Positions 15,707 through 24,750 of a DNA stretch of 64,000 nucleotides are shown here, piece after piece. The position numbers and the translations under genes were made by a program. The notes under the pieces were generated by a model that saw only the letters and a program-made list of their open reading frames with translations, was not told where the DNA came from and searched no databases. Every line of letters starts with the position of its first letter. The stretch's first letter is position 1. The DNA comes from an archaeon (GTDB lineage Archaea > Micrarchaeota > Micrarchaeia > Norongarragalinales > UBA97). The DNA lies in assembly GCA_020057405.1 (NCBI GenBank), contig JAGVFW010000004.1, positions 62,001 through 126,000 on the forward strand. Direction: 5' to 3'.

Positions 15707-15736
15707 AAGCCTTCACGGGCAAGAGTGTTACTGCCT

Positions 15737-16357
15737 ATGCTCGAATTCTTGTCGAACTTCATCAACGCGGTCTACGACGTGCCCGCACTCATCGCGTGGG
15801 GCGGCTACGGCATACTCGCCGCAATCATTTTTGCCGAAACCGGCCTGATGTTCGGATTCTTCCTGCCCGGCGATTCCCTGCTCGTCACCGCAGGGCTTTT
15901 CGCGGCAACCGGGCAGCTTGACTTGTCTTTGCTCATACTCTTCCTCTTCCCCGCTGCGGTGCTTGGCGACGCGCTGGGCTACCTCATTGGAAGCAAGATG
16001 GGCCATGCGCTCTACTCCAGGCCGGACTCGCTCTTTTTCCGCCGCTCGCACCTGCTTAAGGCAAAGGCGTTCTACGAGAAGCACGGAGGCAAGACAATCA
16101 TCATGGCGCGCTTCGTGCCAGTAGTCCGCACTTTCGCGCCAGTTGTCGCGGGTGTGGCGGAAATGCCGTACTCCAAGTTCGCAGTCTACAACATCACAGG
16201 CGCTTTTCTCTGGGTGGCGGGGCTAACCTCCGCGGGATTCTTCCTCGGCCGAGTAATTCCGAACGTAGAGTCGCACTTGAACGTCATCATCGCACTCGTC
16301 ATCATACTCTCTTTCCTGCCTGCAGTCCATGAATGGCACAAAGAACGCAAGAAGTGA
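15737..16357 (+). CDS. DedA / SNARE-associated family membrane protein
   Basis: 206 aa with about five helices. The family signature 'FFLPGDSLLVTAGLFAA' and the conserved block 'GGKTIIMARFVPVVRTFAPVVAGVAEM' (Arg-rich VPxxR motif) are present. DedA proteins act in membrane homeostasis, some as lipid flippases or scramblases with proton-motive-force dependence. The ATG at 15737 is favoured over a GTG four codons earlier. It lies between the sulfur carrier and TtuA on the plus strand. Confidence 0.9.
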   Translation: MLEFLSNFINAVYDVPALIAWGGYGILAAIIFAETGLMFGFFLPGDSLLVTAGLFAATGQLDLSLLILFLFPAAVLGDALGYLIGSKMGHALYSRPDSLFFRRSHLLKAKAFYEKHGGKTIIMARFVPVVRTFAPVVAGVAEMPYSKFAVYNITGAFLWVAGLTSAGFFLGRVIPNVESHLNVIIALVIILSFLPAVHEWHKERKK

Positions 16358-16362
16358 ATGAA

Positions 16363-17328
16363 ATGCCCACCTGCACCAAATGCGGCGACCCCGCGGTCAC
16401 GCAGCTCCCTTACAACAAGCAAGACTTGTGCCGCAACTGTTTTTGCGACCAGTTTGAAAAGCGCGTGCGGAAGGCAAACCACGATTTCGAGCTTTTCAGG
16501 CGAGGCGATGTCGTTGCTGTCGGCGTAAGCGGGGGGAAAGACAGCCAAGCGATGCTCTTTGTGCTTGACAAGATGGCCCGCGACTATGCTTTCACGCTTA
16601 GGCCCGTCCTCATCGACGAGGGAATCGAGGGTTACCGCAACGTTGCGGCGAAGAATGCGGAAGCGCTTTGCACTCGCCTCGGCTACGAACTTCACGCAGT
16701 TGCCTTCAAGGACGAGTTCGGAGCCGGAATGGACGAAGTAATGCACAAGCGCGACTCCCTTGCGCTCTCGGTTGAGGGCTTCGAGTCAAGGCCAAGCTGC
16801 ACCTACTGCGGCGTTTTCCGCAAGCAATCACTCAACAAGGCGGCCCTTGACGTTGGCGCGACAAAGCTCGCAATTGGCCACAACGCGGACGACATTGCGC
16901 AGACGTTTTTGATGAACTTATTGCGCAGCGAAACGAGCCGCATCGGCAGGGGCGGGGCGGTCAGCGGGGCAGTTGAGCGCGAGGGCCTGGTGACGCGCGT
17001 AAAGCCGCTTATCTACAACCTGGAAATAGAGTGCGCAATCTACTGCCGGCTACAAAACCTGCCTTTCCACTTGGGCGGCTGCCCGTATGCGGCAGAGGCC
17101 TTCAGGGGACAGGTAAAGGACTTTCTTAACACCGCCGAGGCAGGCAAGCCTGGAGTGAAGTTCAATTTGCTGCGCTCGTTTCTGAAGCTTCGCGAGAAGA
17201 TGGACGGAGACGACGCGGGCGAGCTGGCTTACTGTCGCGAGTGCGGGGCGCCTTGTGGCAGTGACAAGTGCAAGGCGTGCCAGTTCGTGCAAGAGCTTCA
17301 TATTAGCCGAAATGCGACGACGGCTTAG
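16363..17328 (+). CDS. tRNA 2-thiolation enzyme, TtuA/Ncs6 (PP-loop ATPase) family
   Basis: 321 aa. Domain order: N-terminal zinc site (CTKCG near residue 4 and CRNCF near residue 22), PP-loop 'GVSGGKDSQAML' near residue 50, a 'CTYCG' near 140 and a C-terminal zinc ribbon with CREC, and CKAC. This is the TtuA/Ncs6 layout that thiolates U54 or U34 of tRNA using a thiocarboxylated ubiquitin-like donor. The start at 16363, 5 nt after the DedA stop, begins with the zinc motif; a longer frame to 16333 overlaps DedA. Confidence 0.92.
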   Translation: MPTCTKCGDPAVTQLPYNKQDLCRNCFCDQFEKRVRKANHDFELFRRGDVVAVGVSGGKDSQAMLFVLDKMARDYAFTLRPVLIDEGIEGYRNVAAKNAEALCTRLGYELHAVAFKDEFGAGMDEVMHKRDSLALSVEGFESRPSCTYCGVFRKQSLNKAALDVGATKLAIGHNADDIAQTFLMNLLRSETSRIGRGGAVSGAVEREGLVTRVKPLIYNLEIECAIYCRLQNLPFHLGGCPYAAEAFRGQVKDFLNTAEAGKPGVKFNLLRSFLKLREKMDGDDAGELAYCRECGAPCGSDKCKACQFVQELHISRNATTA

Positions 17329-17338
17329 TGCGCTTGCC

Positions 17339-17917
17339 TTAGCCGGTAATTCCTGCACGAATTAGTTCTATGCCAACCGCGCCGAGCAGAAGGGCCATGA
17401 CTTTAGAGGCGACTTCGATGGTGTTGCTGCCGATTGCCTTTTGCAGGCGAAGCGAGTTTGTCAGGATTAGCCATGCGATTAAGAGGGCCGCTGCGGCCGC
17501 GGCTGCTGTCGGGAGGAGGCCGAACTGGACGGACAAGACAATGACAGCCGTCATCACGCCGGGACCGGTGAGCATTGGCGTTGCGATGATGACGCTTGCC
17601 ACGTGCGGGTCTGACTGGCCGCCCTTGCGGAACTCAAAGCCAAGCAATGATTCAAGAGCCAAAAGGGCCAGGACGAAGCCGCCGAAGACCTTGAAGCTGG
17701 CAAGAGTCACGCCAAATGCGTCAAGCACTTGCATGCCGAAAAACAGAAAAGCAAAGGCGATGACGGCGGCGACGATGACGGCGTTGTTTGCAGCCGCCTT
17801 TTTGTCGGCGTCGGACATCTTCTTCGTCAGCGACAGGTAGAGGGGAATGCTGGCGAATGGGTCCATGATGGCAAAGAGGATTGCAAAGGCAGATACGAAG
17901 GCAGCAACGAAATCCAT
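17339..17917 (-). CDS. MarC family integral membrane protein
   Basis: 192 aa with six predicted helices. 'FAILFAIMDPFASIPLYLSLT' is the MarC/UPF0056 N-terminal signature and 'PMLTGPGVMTAVIVL' the conserved mid segment. Function of the family is unsettled; early links to multiple antibiotic resistance were not upheld. The ATG at 17917 starts the family alignment. It is convergent with the TtuA gene, 10 nt apart. Confidence 0.9.
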   Translation of the reverse strand: MDFVAAFVSAFAILFAIMDPFASIPLYLSLTKKMSDADKKAAANNAVIVAAVIAFAFLFFGMQVLDAFGVTLASFKVFGGFVLALLALESLLGFEFRKGGQSDPHVASVIIATPMLTGPGVMTAVIVLSVQFGLLPTAAAAAAALLIAWLILTNSLRLQKAIGSNTIEVASKVMALLLGAVGIELIRAGITG

Positions 17918-18007
17918 TTCAAAACCCTTGAACCGCACGCTTTTTAAATTCTCTTTGACACTAGCTATATGTTCTGGTTCTATTTCAAGCAATAGGGTGG
18001 AACTTCT

Positions 18008-18712
18008 ATGGGCATTCGACCAGCTAAAACAATAAGGGATTGGAAGGGCCAACCGTGGGCCCGCATGAGCCAGCGCAGGCCCCGCAAGAGCTTTGTCAAG
18101 GGCGCGCCCCACCCGAAAATCCGCCAGTACAACATGGGCACCGACAAGCGCTTTGAGCTTGAAGTCCACATGGTGCCCGACATTCGCCTACAGCTGCGTG
18201 ACAACTCAATCGAAGCAGCGCGCCAGGCGGCAAACAAGTACCTCGAAAAGACGCTCATGGACAACTTCTTCTTCCAAGTCGTCTCCTTCCCGCACCTCGT
18301 AGTCCGAGAGCACACGGCCCTCGGCGTTGCAGGCGCCGACCGCATCTCAAAGGGAATGAAAGCCGCATTCGGCAAGCCCAAGGGCCGCATGGCCCGCGTG
18401 AAAGCAGGCGAACCCGTCTTCCGCGCGCGCGTGATGAAGAAAGACCTTCCCGCACTCAAGGAAGCCCTGCGCCGCTCGATGCGCAAGCTAAGCGGCAACT
18501 ACTCGCTAATCATCCGCGACATTACCGTTGACCCGAAGAACCTCTTGCGCAGCGTGCTCGGCCGCAAGATGAAGAAGAGAGAAGAAGAGAAGCCTGTTGT
18601 CGAAGCCGCGAAGACTGAAGCCGGCGCAGTACCCGCAGAGGGAGCCGCCGCTGGCAAGGAAGTCGCGGCCAAGCCCGTCGAAAAGAAGGGCTCGCCGATG
18701 AAGACACTCTAA
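18008..18712 (+). CDS. rpl10e: Large ribosomal subunit protein uL16 (L10e)
   Basis: 234 aa. The start 'MGIRPAKTIRDWKGQPWAR' and 'ADRISKGMKAAFGKPKGRMARV' identify uL16/L10e, which sits near the A site and P site tRNAs. Beyond the conserved ~175 residues there is a 50-residue Ala/Glu/Lys/Pro-rich tail that is unusual and probably disordered. A GGGTGG ribosome-binding site precedes the ATG. Confidence 0.96.
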   Translation: MGIRPAKTIRDWKGQPWARMSQRRPRKSFVKGAPHPKIRQYNMGTDKRFELEVHMVPDIRLQLRDNSIEAARQAANKYLEKTLMDNFFFQVVSFPHLVVREHTALGVAGADRISKGMKAAFGKPKGRMARVKAGEPVFRARVMKKDLPALKEALRRSMRKLSGNYSLIIRDITVDPKNLLRSVLGRKMKKREEEKPVVEAAKTEAGAVPAEGAAAGKEVAAKPVEKKGSPMKTL

Positions 18713-18799
18713 GGCACTTAGTCTCCAAAAAGCAAGCCGCGTTTGCGGCAGTTTTTTAGTTCCCTAGCCGCCGCGTTGTTTTTTAACCCCCTGCGCGTA

Positions 18800-21157
18800 A
18801 TGTTTCTCGTGGCACAGAAAACAGTTTACTGGTTTGCCGAGATTGACCGCTCGAGTTTAGCCATTGCAGGCGGCAAGGGCGCGAATTTGGGCGAAATGAC
18901 GAAAGCTGGCTTCCCCGTGCCGCCGGGCTTTTGCGTAAGCGCTGACGCCTACTTCCAGTTCATCAAAGAAAACGGCATCGACGAGATTATCCGCACCAAA
19001 CTCGCTGGGCTAAACGTCGAGGACAACAACACACTACAGCCCGCAAGCGTCGCAGTCAAGGACGCGATTCTTGGCGGCCGCATCCCCCAGTCCATCCGCG
19101 ACGAAATCATTTCCGCTTACGAGAAGCTCTGCGATTCGCCCGACACCGACGGCATCCACACGATTGGCAAGGAAGTTCTCGTTGCAGTAAGGAGCAGCGC
19201 GACTGCAGAAGACCTGCCCGAAGCTAGCTTCGCGGGACAGCAGGCGACTTACCTCAACATCAGAGGCGATGCTGGCGTTGTCGACGCCGTTCGACGGTGC
19301 TGGGCGTCGCTCTTTGAAGCGCGCGCGATTTACTACCGCCAGACGAACAACTTCGACCACCTCAAAGTCGGCCTCTCGGCTGTTGTGCAGCGCATGATTG
19401 AGAGCGAGTCAAGCGGAGTGATGTTCACGGCGGATCCTTTTACCGGCGATGTCGGCAAAATAGTGATTGAGGCGGGCTGGGGCCTTGGCGAAGCAATCGT
19501 CAGTGGCATGATAACACCCGACCATTTTGTCGTAAACAAAGCAGACCTTAGCTTGGAAGAAAAGCAGATTCACAAGCAGGACAAGATGATAGTCTTGTCT
19601 GGAGACGGGGACGCCGAGCTTGACGTGCCAGAAGAGCTTGCCGAGCGCCAAAAGCTCTCAGACGAGCACGTCATGGAACTTGCTGCAATAGGCAGGCACA
19701 TCGAAGACCACTATCACGCGCCCCAGGACATTGAGTGGGCCCTTGAGAAAGGAAAACTCTACATCGTGCAAAGCAGGGCGATTACAACTCTAAAGAAAGA
19801 ATCTAACACTAGGGGTGAAACCGCAATGGCAACTAGTCCAACTACTTCAGAAAAGAAAGTGCTGCTACGCGGTGCAGGCGCCTCCCCTGGAATCGCAAGC
19901 GGGCCCGTGCGCATCATTGCCGACGCAAGCGAGCTTGACCGCGTCAAGCAAGGCGATGTCCTGGTTACGCGCATGACTTCCCCCGACTATGTACCGGGCA
20001 TGAAGCGCGCAATTGCAATACTCACTGACGAGGGTGGCGCCACTTGCCACGCGGCAATAGTCAGCCGCGAGCTTGGCGTGCCATGCATTGTTGGAACCGG
20101 CAATGCAACTAAAGTTCTTCATGATGACCAGATTGTCACTGTTGATGCCAAGCGCGGCGTTGCTTATGAAGGAGTTGTTGACTTGGGCGAGGCCGGCAAG
20201 GCTGCGGCAGCCGGTGCGGCCGGACAATCCGGCGGCTTTGGCGGCGGGGCGGTAATCACTGGCACCAGAATTTACGTCAACCTGGCAGAACCCGAGCTTG
20301 CGGAGAAAGTCGCTGCGCACGACGTCGACGGCGTCGGCCTGCTTAGGGCCGAATTCATGATTGCCGGCATCGGCATTCACCCGAAAAAAATGATTAAGGA
20401 AGGCCGGCAGCAGGAGTTCATTGACAAGATTGCCGAAGGACTGCGCCAAGTATGCAGCGCTTTTGACAACCGGCCAGTCATCTACCGCGCAACCGACTTT
20501 AAGACTAATGAGTACCGCAACCTCGAAGGCGGAGCCGAGTTTGAGCCGCACGAAGAAAACCCGATGATTGGCTATCGCGGTTGCCTGCGCTACATTCATG
20601 ACCCCGAAGTATTCAACCTCGAGCTCGAGGCAATTAAGAAAGTGCGCAACGAGTACGGCATGAAGAACATCAACCTCATGATACCCGTAGTGCGCACGAT
20701 TGGCGAGTTCAAGCAAGTAAAGGCGCTCGTCGAGGCCTCAGGGTTAAAGCCCGGCCTTGACTTCAAGCTTGGCATCATGTGCGAAGTGCCGTCGACAGTC
20801 ATTTTGGCCAAGGAATTCTGCACTGCTGGCGCGCAGTTCTTCTCAATCGGGAGCAACGACCTCACGCAACTCACACTCGGCCTCGACCGGGACAATGCGG
20901 TTATTGCGGAAGAGTTTGACGAGCGCGACCCCGCAATTTACAAGAGCCTCGAGAAAGTAATTCGCGAGTGCCACGAGAATGGCGTGACAGTAGGCATTTG
21001 CGGACAAGCTCCTAGTGTCTATCCCGAGTTTGCTGAAAAACTAATTGAATTCGGCATCGACAGCATCAGCGTGAACCCCGACGTCATCGAGGCGACGCGA
21101 AAGCGCGTGGCTTCGGTAGAGATGCGACTGCTTTTGAAGAAGGCCCGCGAAAAGTAG
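18800..21157 (+). CDS. ppsA: Phosphoenolpyruvate synthase
   Basis: 785 aa, the usual PpsA length. N-terminal ATP-grasp-like domain with 'GGKGANLGEMTKAGFPVPPGF' and 'VAVRSSATAEDLPEASFAGQQ', a swivelling phosphohistidine domain with the catalytic His in 'GGATCHAAIVSRELGVPCIVG' (near residue 415), and a C-terminal PEP/pyruvate TIM barrel with 'GIMCEVPSTVI' and 'FFSIGSNDLTQLTLG'. It converts pyruvate and ATP to PEP for gluconeogenesis. A Gly/Ala linker follows the His domain. Start at ATG 18800; an upstream extension is untypical. Confidence 0.97.
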   Translation: MFLVAQKTVYWFAEIDRSSLAIAGGKGANLGEMTKAGFPVPPGFCVSADAYFQFIKENGIDEIIRTKLAGLNVEDNNTLQPASVAVKDAILGGRIPQSIRDEIISAYEKLCDSPDTDGIHTIGKEVLVAVRSSATAEDLPEASFAGQQATYLNIRGDAGVVDAVRRCWASLFEARAIYYRQTNNFDHLKVGLSAVVQRMIESESSGVMFTADPFTGDVGKIVIEAGWGLGEAIVSGMITPDHFVVNKADLSLEEKQIHKQDKMIVLSGDGDAELDVPEELAERQKLSDEHVMELAAIGRHIEDHYHAPQDIEWALEKGKLYIVQSRAITTLKKESNTRGETAMATSPTTSEKKVLLRGAGASPGIASGPVRIIADASELDRVKQGDVLVTRMTSPDYVPGMKRAIAILTDEGGATCHAAIVSRELGVPCIVGTGNATKVLHDDQIVTVDAKRGVAYEGVVDLGEAGKAAAAGAAGQSGGFGGGAVITGTRIYVNLAEPELAEKVAAHDVDGVGLLRAEFMIAGIGIHPKKMIKEGRQQEFIDKIAEGLRQVCSAFDNRPVIYRATDFKTNEYRNLEGGAEFEPHEENPMIGYRGCLRYIHDPEVFNLELEAIKKVRNEYGMKNINLMIPVVRTIGEFKQVKALVEASGLKPGLDFKLGIMCEVPSTVILAKEFCTAGAQFFSIGSNDLTQLTLGLDRDNAVIAEEFDERDPAIYKSLEKVIRECHENGVTVGICGQAPSVYPEFAEKLIEFGIDSISVNPDVIEATRKRVASVEMRLLLKKAREK

Positions 21158-21207
21158 ATTCCGCGTTCAGTCAGGCCCAATATTTTGGGCCTACAAATAT
21201 CGTGCCA

Positions 21208-21909
21208 CTAGCTTTTTCTTACGACTGTGCCGGCGTGCTTCTCACCAAGGATTGCAGCGCGCACTTGCGAAAGATCGCTGCCCTTGATGAAGTGGACGGT
21301 GATGTTGCTTCTTTGTGCTAGCTTGCAGGCGATTAAGTCAAAAACGAAATTAGTGCGCGCGAGCCTGTCGTCGCTCTTTACCGCAAGCTCAACGAGCTGG
21401 GCGTAAGTCATTGAATCGAACTTTTTGGCATTCGGATTCTTGCGCGGGTCTGAGTCGTAGACGCCGTCGACGTGACTAACATTGACGACAGACCTGGCGC
21501 CGATGCGCTCGGCGACGATGACGCTGCAGGCGTCAGTGGTGATGCCCTCGAGGAAACCCCCACCGACTGCGATTTGGCCCGCCTCTAGGGCGGCAGCGGC
21601 TTCGTCGGGAGTAGTGAACGGTTGCGGGCACGCTTTTCCGTTTAGCTCGCGGATGAGGATTGCCGCATTCTCGCGCGTTGCCTTGATGGCCGCGCGGTCG
21701 GAAAAAAATTCACTTCCGGTTTCAGCACGGGCCTTGATTGCGTACTCGCTTGCAAGCCTGCCGCCGCCGACCACGATTACAAGGTTTGGCACCTGCTCTC
21801 GCAGTTCAAGGATCAATTTCTCAAAAGCGCGCATGTACTCGACGTCGATGCCGTCGTCCTTTAGGTAGAGCATGCTTCCCCCAAGCGAGATGACGACGGG
21901 ATTGTTCAT
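21208..21909 (-). CDS. pyrH: UMP kinase
   Basis: 233 aa, amino acid kinase family: 'VISLGGSML', 'VIVVGGGRLASEYA', and 'GARSVVNVSHVDGVYDSDPRKNP'. It phosphorylates UMP to UDP in pyrimidine synthesis. The archaeal PyrH type is supported by the short size and the 'TDACSVIVAERIGA' segment. The ATG at 21909 lies 26 nt after the ACT-protein stop, suggesting an operon. Confidence 0.93.
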   Translation of the reverse strand: MNNPVVISLGGSMLYLKDDGIDVEYMRAFEKLILELREQVPNLVIVVGGGRLASEYAIKARAETGSEFFSDRAAIKATRENAAILIRELNGKACPQPFTTPDEAAAALEAGQIAVGGGFLEGITTDACSVIVAERIGARSVVNVSHVDGVYDSDPRKNPNAKKFDSMTYAQLVELAVKSDDRLARTNFVFDLIACKLAQRSNITVHFIKGSDLSQVRAAILGEKHAGTVVRKS

Positions 21910-21935
21910 ACGCAGTTCTTTCTCCGGCATAACGG

Positions 21936-22577
21936 TTAAATGGCTTTTGAGTCGCGCGTGTTTATGATGACATCATTTAGGAGTAGGAAGGCCTTTTGGG
22001 CGTCGTTTAACTTGAAGAGAAGCACTTGGTCGGCGTTGCAGGTGAGCGTTTCCTCTAGGTTGACGCCGGCCGACGCGATTGACGCGAGGAAGTAGACTAC
22101 GACACCAGGGGTGGCCGTCGCTTCCACGGGGCGTTTTATCGTGATTGCAGCCAAGTGATGGCGGATTTCAAGGCCGCTTACAAGGGACGGGTCGGCCTTT
22201 GAAATCGAGCGCTCGTCGACGACCAGGTTAGTCGAGCTTGGCCCCTGTACGATGTGGTGCACGCTTAGGGCCGACGCCAGTTTCTTCCAGTCCGAGCCAG
22301 GCGGCAGGGTAATTACAGCGATGTTGGGACGAAGCTCAATTGAAGACTCGGAGACGACGCGTCTGAGGCGCTTGTCGTGCTCGCCCTCAACCGACGATTC
22401 TGCAAAGCGCTTGATTGCACTGACTACGGCTTCGGTGTTTGAAATGCCAAGGCGGTCGGCGAGGAGGCGGGCAAGGGCGCTGTAATTGACTATGCCGAGC
22501 TTGAGTCCCTCGGCAATGCTGGGGCGCTCCTGCAGCGCTTTTCGAACCTTCTTTGCAACTGAATCAGATTCAGACAT
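21936..22577 (-). CDS. ACT-domain-like regulatory protein, unknown
   Basis: 213 aa. The N-terminal third looks like a helical domain often seen in archaeal ACT proteins ('SIAEGLKLGIVNYSALARLLA', 'NTEAVVSAIKRF'). Two ACT-like segments follow, the second with 'ATPGVVVYFLASIASAGVNL'. Such proteins usually bind amino acids or other small effectors; the ligand is unknown. It precedes pyrH on the same strand. Confidence 0.75.
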   Translation of the reverse strand: MSESDSVAKKVRKALQERPSIAEGLKLGIVNYSALARLLADRLGISNTEAVVSAIKRFAESSVEGEHDKRLRRVVSESSIELRPNIAVITLPPGSDWKKLASALSVHHIVQGPSSTNLVVDERSISKADPSLVSGLEIRHHLAAITIKRPVEATATPGVVVYFLASIASAGVNLEETLTCNADQVLLFKLNDAQKAFLLLNDVIINTRDSKAI

Positions 22578-22673
22578 AGTAAACGCCCACCATAGATAGG
22601 AGGCAAGCAAACGATTTAAACCCCTGCAAACCGGCCACTTTCTACGCGAAAAGGCCGGAAACGGCCGAAACTT

Positions 22674-22683
22674 CTTTATAATC
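22674..22683 (+). promoter_or_regulatory. TATA box of a candidate small RNA gene
   Basis: CTTTATAATC lies about 25 nt upstream of the first base of a strong hairpin at 22702, the normal archaeal TATA-to-start distance. Confidence 0.45.
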
Positions 22684-22701
22684 GGCAAAGGAAATTAAAA
22701 A

Positions 22702-22778
22702 GAGGCGGAGAACCAACGCAACCCCAAGGAGGCAATCCGATAATTTGCTTTGCTCTTCTCCCCCTCATCCCGTTTTTG
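22702..22778 (+). ncRNA. Candidate structured small RNA
   Basis: A closing helix pairs 22702–22712 (GAGG-C-GGAGAA) with 22756–22766 (TTCTCC-C-CCTC): ten pairs around a single C/C mismatch. The loop between is 43 nt and rich in C and A, and a run of five T follows at 22773–22777. A TATA box lies about 25 nt upstream. No ORF fits. I do not recognise the class. It sits between the divergent ACT-protein and translin genes. Confidence 0.4.
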
Positions 22779-22816
22779 TAACTGGATTAAAAGCCTTCGA
22801 CCACACCTACTCTACT

Positions 22817-23389
22817 ATGAAAGAGTTGCATGCAGTTGAAGAGTCGATTAAGCGCATAGTCGGCGAGTTGTCCGAAAAGGAAAAGCGCCAGGATGAGGTA
22901 TTAAAACTCCAACGCGAAGTCATCCGCGACTGCGCACTAGCGATACGCCATCTCCACACCGGCGACTTGAAGGAAGCCGAAAAGACTACCGCAATAGCGG
23001 AGAAGAAACTAAAGCAAGTGTCGCTAATCGACAAGGGCCTCAAGCACAACTCAGCACAATGCTTCCAGGAGTTCGTCGAAGTCCGCTCGCTCCTCGCGCT
23101 CGTACAGCGAAAGGCAGTGCCGTCGCAAGACGAGCTTGGCGTTGATACTGTCGCTTACCTAAACGGCCTTGCCGACACTTCGGGCGAACTTCGCCGCGCG
23201 ATGCAAATCGCGCTTGGCGACGGGAAGAGGAAGGACGCGCAATACTATTTCGACTGCCTAAGCGAATTGTACGACAACTTGATGCTAGTGAAGTTCAGCT
23301 CCTCGCTCGTCGGCCCGCTAAAGCACAAGCAGGACGTCGTGCGCTCGCAGGTAGAGCAGGCCCGAAGCGAAATGCTTAGGAGCAGTTAA
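22817..23389 (+). CDS. Translin family protein
   Basis: 190 aa, almost all alpha-helical, with the translin pattern: an N-terminal coiled region ('KRQDEVLKLQREVIRDCALAIRHLH'), 'FQEFVEVRSLLALV' and 'YLNGLADTSGELRRAMQIALGDG'. Archaeal translins form octameric barrels that bind and sometimes cleave RNA. The ATG at 22817 is preceded by GGATTAAAAG about 25 nt away, so the mRNA is probably leaderless. Confidence 0.88.
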   Translation: MKELHAVEESIKRIVGELSEKEKRQDEVLKLQREVIRDCALAIRHLHTGDLKEAEKTTAIAEKKLKQVSLIDKGLKHNSAQCFQEFVEVRSLLALVQRKAVPSQDELGVDTVAYLNGLADTSGELRRAMQIALGDGKRKDAQYYFDCLSELYDNLMLVKFSSSLVGPLKHKQDVVRSQVEQARSEMLRSS

Positions 23390-23435
23390 TAGAACGTCGA
23401 TGCACTAAACGATTACCGGTAGGCATAGGGAAAAA

Positions 23436-24746
23436 ATGCTAGACATTCGATTCGTGAGAAAAGAGCCAGACTCCATTCGCGCTAGCCTGGCCAAGCGCGG
23501 CGATGCTGCAAAACTCGAGCTATTCGAGAAACTAATCATCGACGACGAGCTCTACCGCAAGAAACTGCAGGAAACCGAGGCTCTGCGCGCCAGACGCAAC
23601 GCGGTTACCAAGCAAGTCGCTGACGCGATGAAGGCCGGCGACAAGAAAAAGGCCGAAGAATTCAAGGCAGAGGCCGCAAACATCCCCGACGCCATCAAGG
23701 CAGCTGAGATGGAAATGCAGGTTATCCAGGAACGCGCCAAGTACGCACTCACTCACTTACCCAACGTCCTGCACGACACCGTACCAGTTGGCGAGGGAGC
23801 GGCAGGCAACATCGTAGTCCGTACCTGGGGCGAGGCGAAAGCCGCGCACGCTAGCCTCAAGCCCCACGGCGAGTTTGCCGAAGAGAACGGCTGGGCCGAC
23901 TTTAATCGCGCGGCAAAGGCAACAGGTGCGGGATTCGTCTACCTCTTGGGCGACTTGACACGACTTGACTTTGCAATGCAGCTCTTTGCCCTCGACTGCC
24001 TTGAGAAGAAAGGGTTCACCCCCGTGCAGGTGCCCCTGCTGCTTGACAAGAAGCCCTACGAGGCAGTCACAGACCTCTCCGACTTCGAAAACGTCATGTA
24101 CAAAATAGACGGCGAGGACAAGTACCTCATTGCGACTAGCGAGCACGCCCTTGGCGCAATGTTTGCTAGCGAGACTTTTGACCCCGACGACCTGCCAGTC
24201 AAGCTTGCAGGCGTCAGCCCGTGCTTCCGCCGCGAGATTGGCTCTCATGGCGTTGACACGCGCGGACTCTTCCGCATGCACCAGTTCAACAAAGTCGAGC
24301 AATTCGTCTTTAGCCGGCCCGACCAGTCGTGGAAAATCCACGAAGAGCTAATCGCAAATGCCGAGGAATTCTTCCAGGCACTCAGACTGCCTTACCGCAT
24401 AGTGAATTTGTGCACTGGCGACATGGGCACGGTCGCCGCGAAGAAGTACGACCTCGAAGTGTGGATGCCGCGGGAGGGCGCGTACCGCGAGGCGGTCAGT
24501 TGCTCTAACTGCACTGACTACCAGGCCGTTGGCCTGGCCGTGCGCTATCGCCTCAAGAAAGGCGGGGAAGAGAAGGAGTACGCGCACACGCTAAACTCAA
24601 CGCAAGTTGCAACTTCACGGGCCATGCGCGCAGTCTTGGAGAATTTCCAAACTGAAGATGGCACAGTTGTAGTGCCTAACTGCCTGCGCAAGTACATGAA
24701 CGACGTCGAATTCCTCCGCCCAGTCAAGAGGCCGGCGACGACGTGA
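23436..24746 (+). CDS. serS: Seryl-tRNA synthetase
   Basis: 436 aa, class II synthetase of the common (bacterial/eukaryal) SerRS type. N-terminal tRNA-binding coiled coil (residues 25–110, 'LYRKKLQETEALRARRNAVTKQ'), then motif 2 'GVSPCFRREIGSHGVDTRGLFRMHQFNKVE' and motif 3 near 'LNSTQVATSRAMRAVLEN'. It charges tRNA-Ser. Stop is followed 4 nt later by a GTG-starting AT-richer ORF. Confidence 0.97.
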   Translation: MLDIRFVRKEPDSIRASLAKRGDAAKLELFEKLIIDDELYRKKLQETEALRARRNAVTKQVADAMKAGDKKKAEEFKAEAANIPDAIKAAEMEMQVIQERAKYALTHLPNVLHDTVPVGEGAAGNIVVRTWGEAKAAHASLKPHGEFAEENGWADFNRAAKATGAGFVYLLGDLTRLDFAMQLFALDCLEKKGFTPVQVPLLLDKKPYEAVTDLSDFENVMYKIDGEDKYLIATSEHALGAMFASETFDPDDLPVKLAGVSPCFRREIGSHGVDTRGLFRMHQFNKVEQFVFSRPDQSWKIHEELIANAEEFFQALRLPYRIVNLCTGDMGTVAAKKYDLEVWMPREGAYREAVSCSNCTDYQAVGLAVRYRLKKGGEEKEYAHTLNSTQVATSRAMRAVLENFQTEDGTVVVPNCLRKYMNDVEFLRPVKRPATT

Positions 24747-24750
24747 TAAT

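Noticed and set aside
18743-18799. A 19-residue N-terminal extension of PEP synthase
   Set aside because: It is hydrophobic and not part of the family; the ATG at 18800 starts the usual N-terminus.
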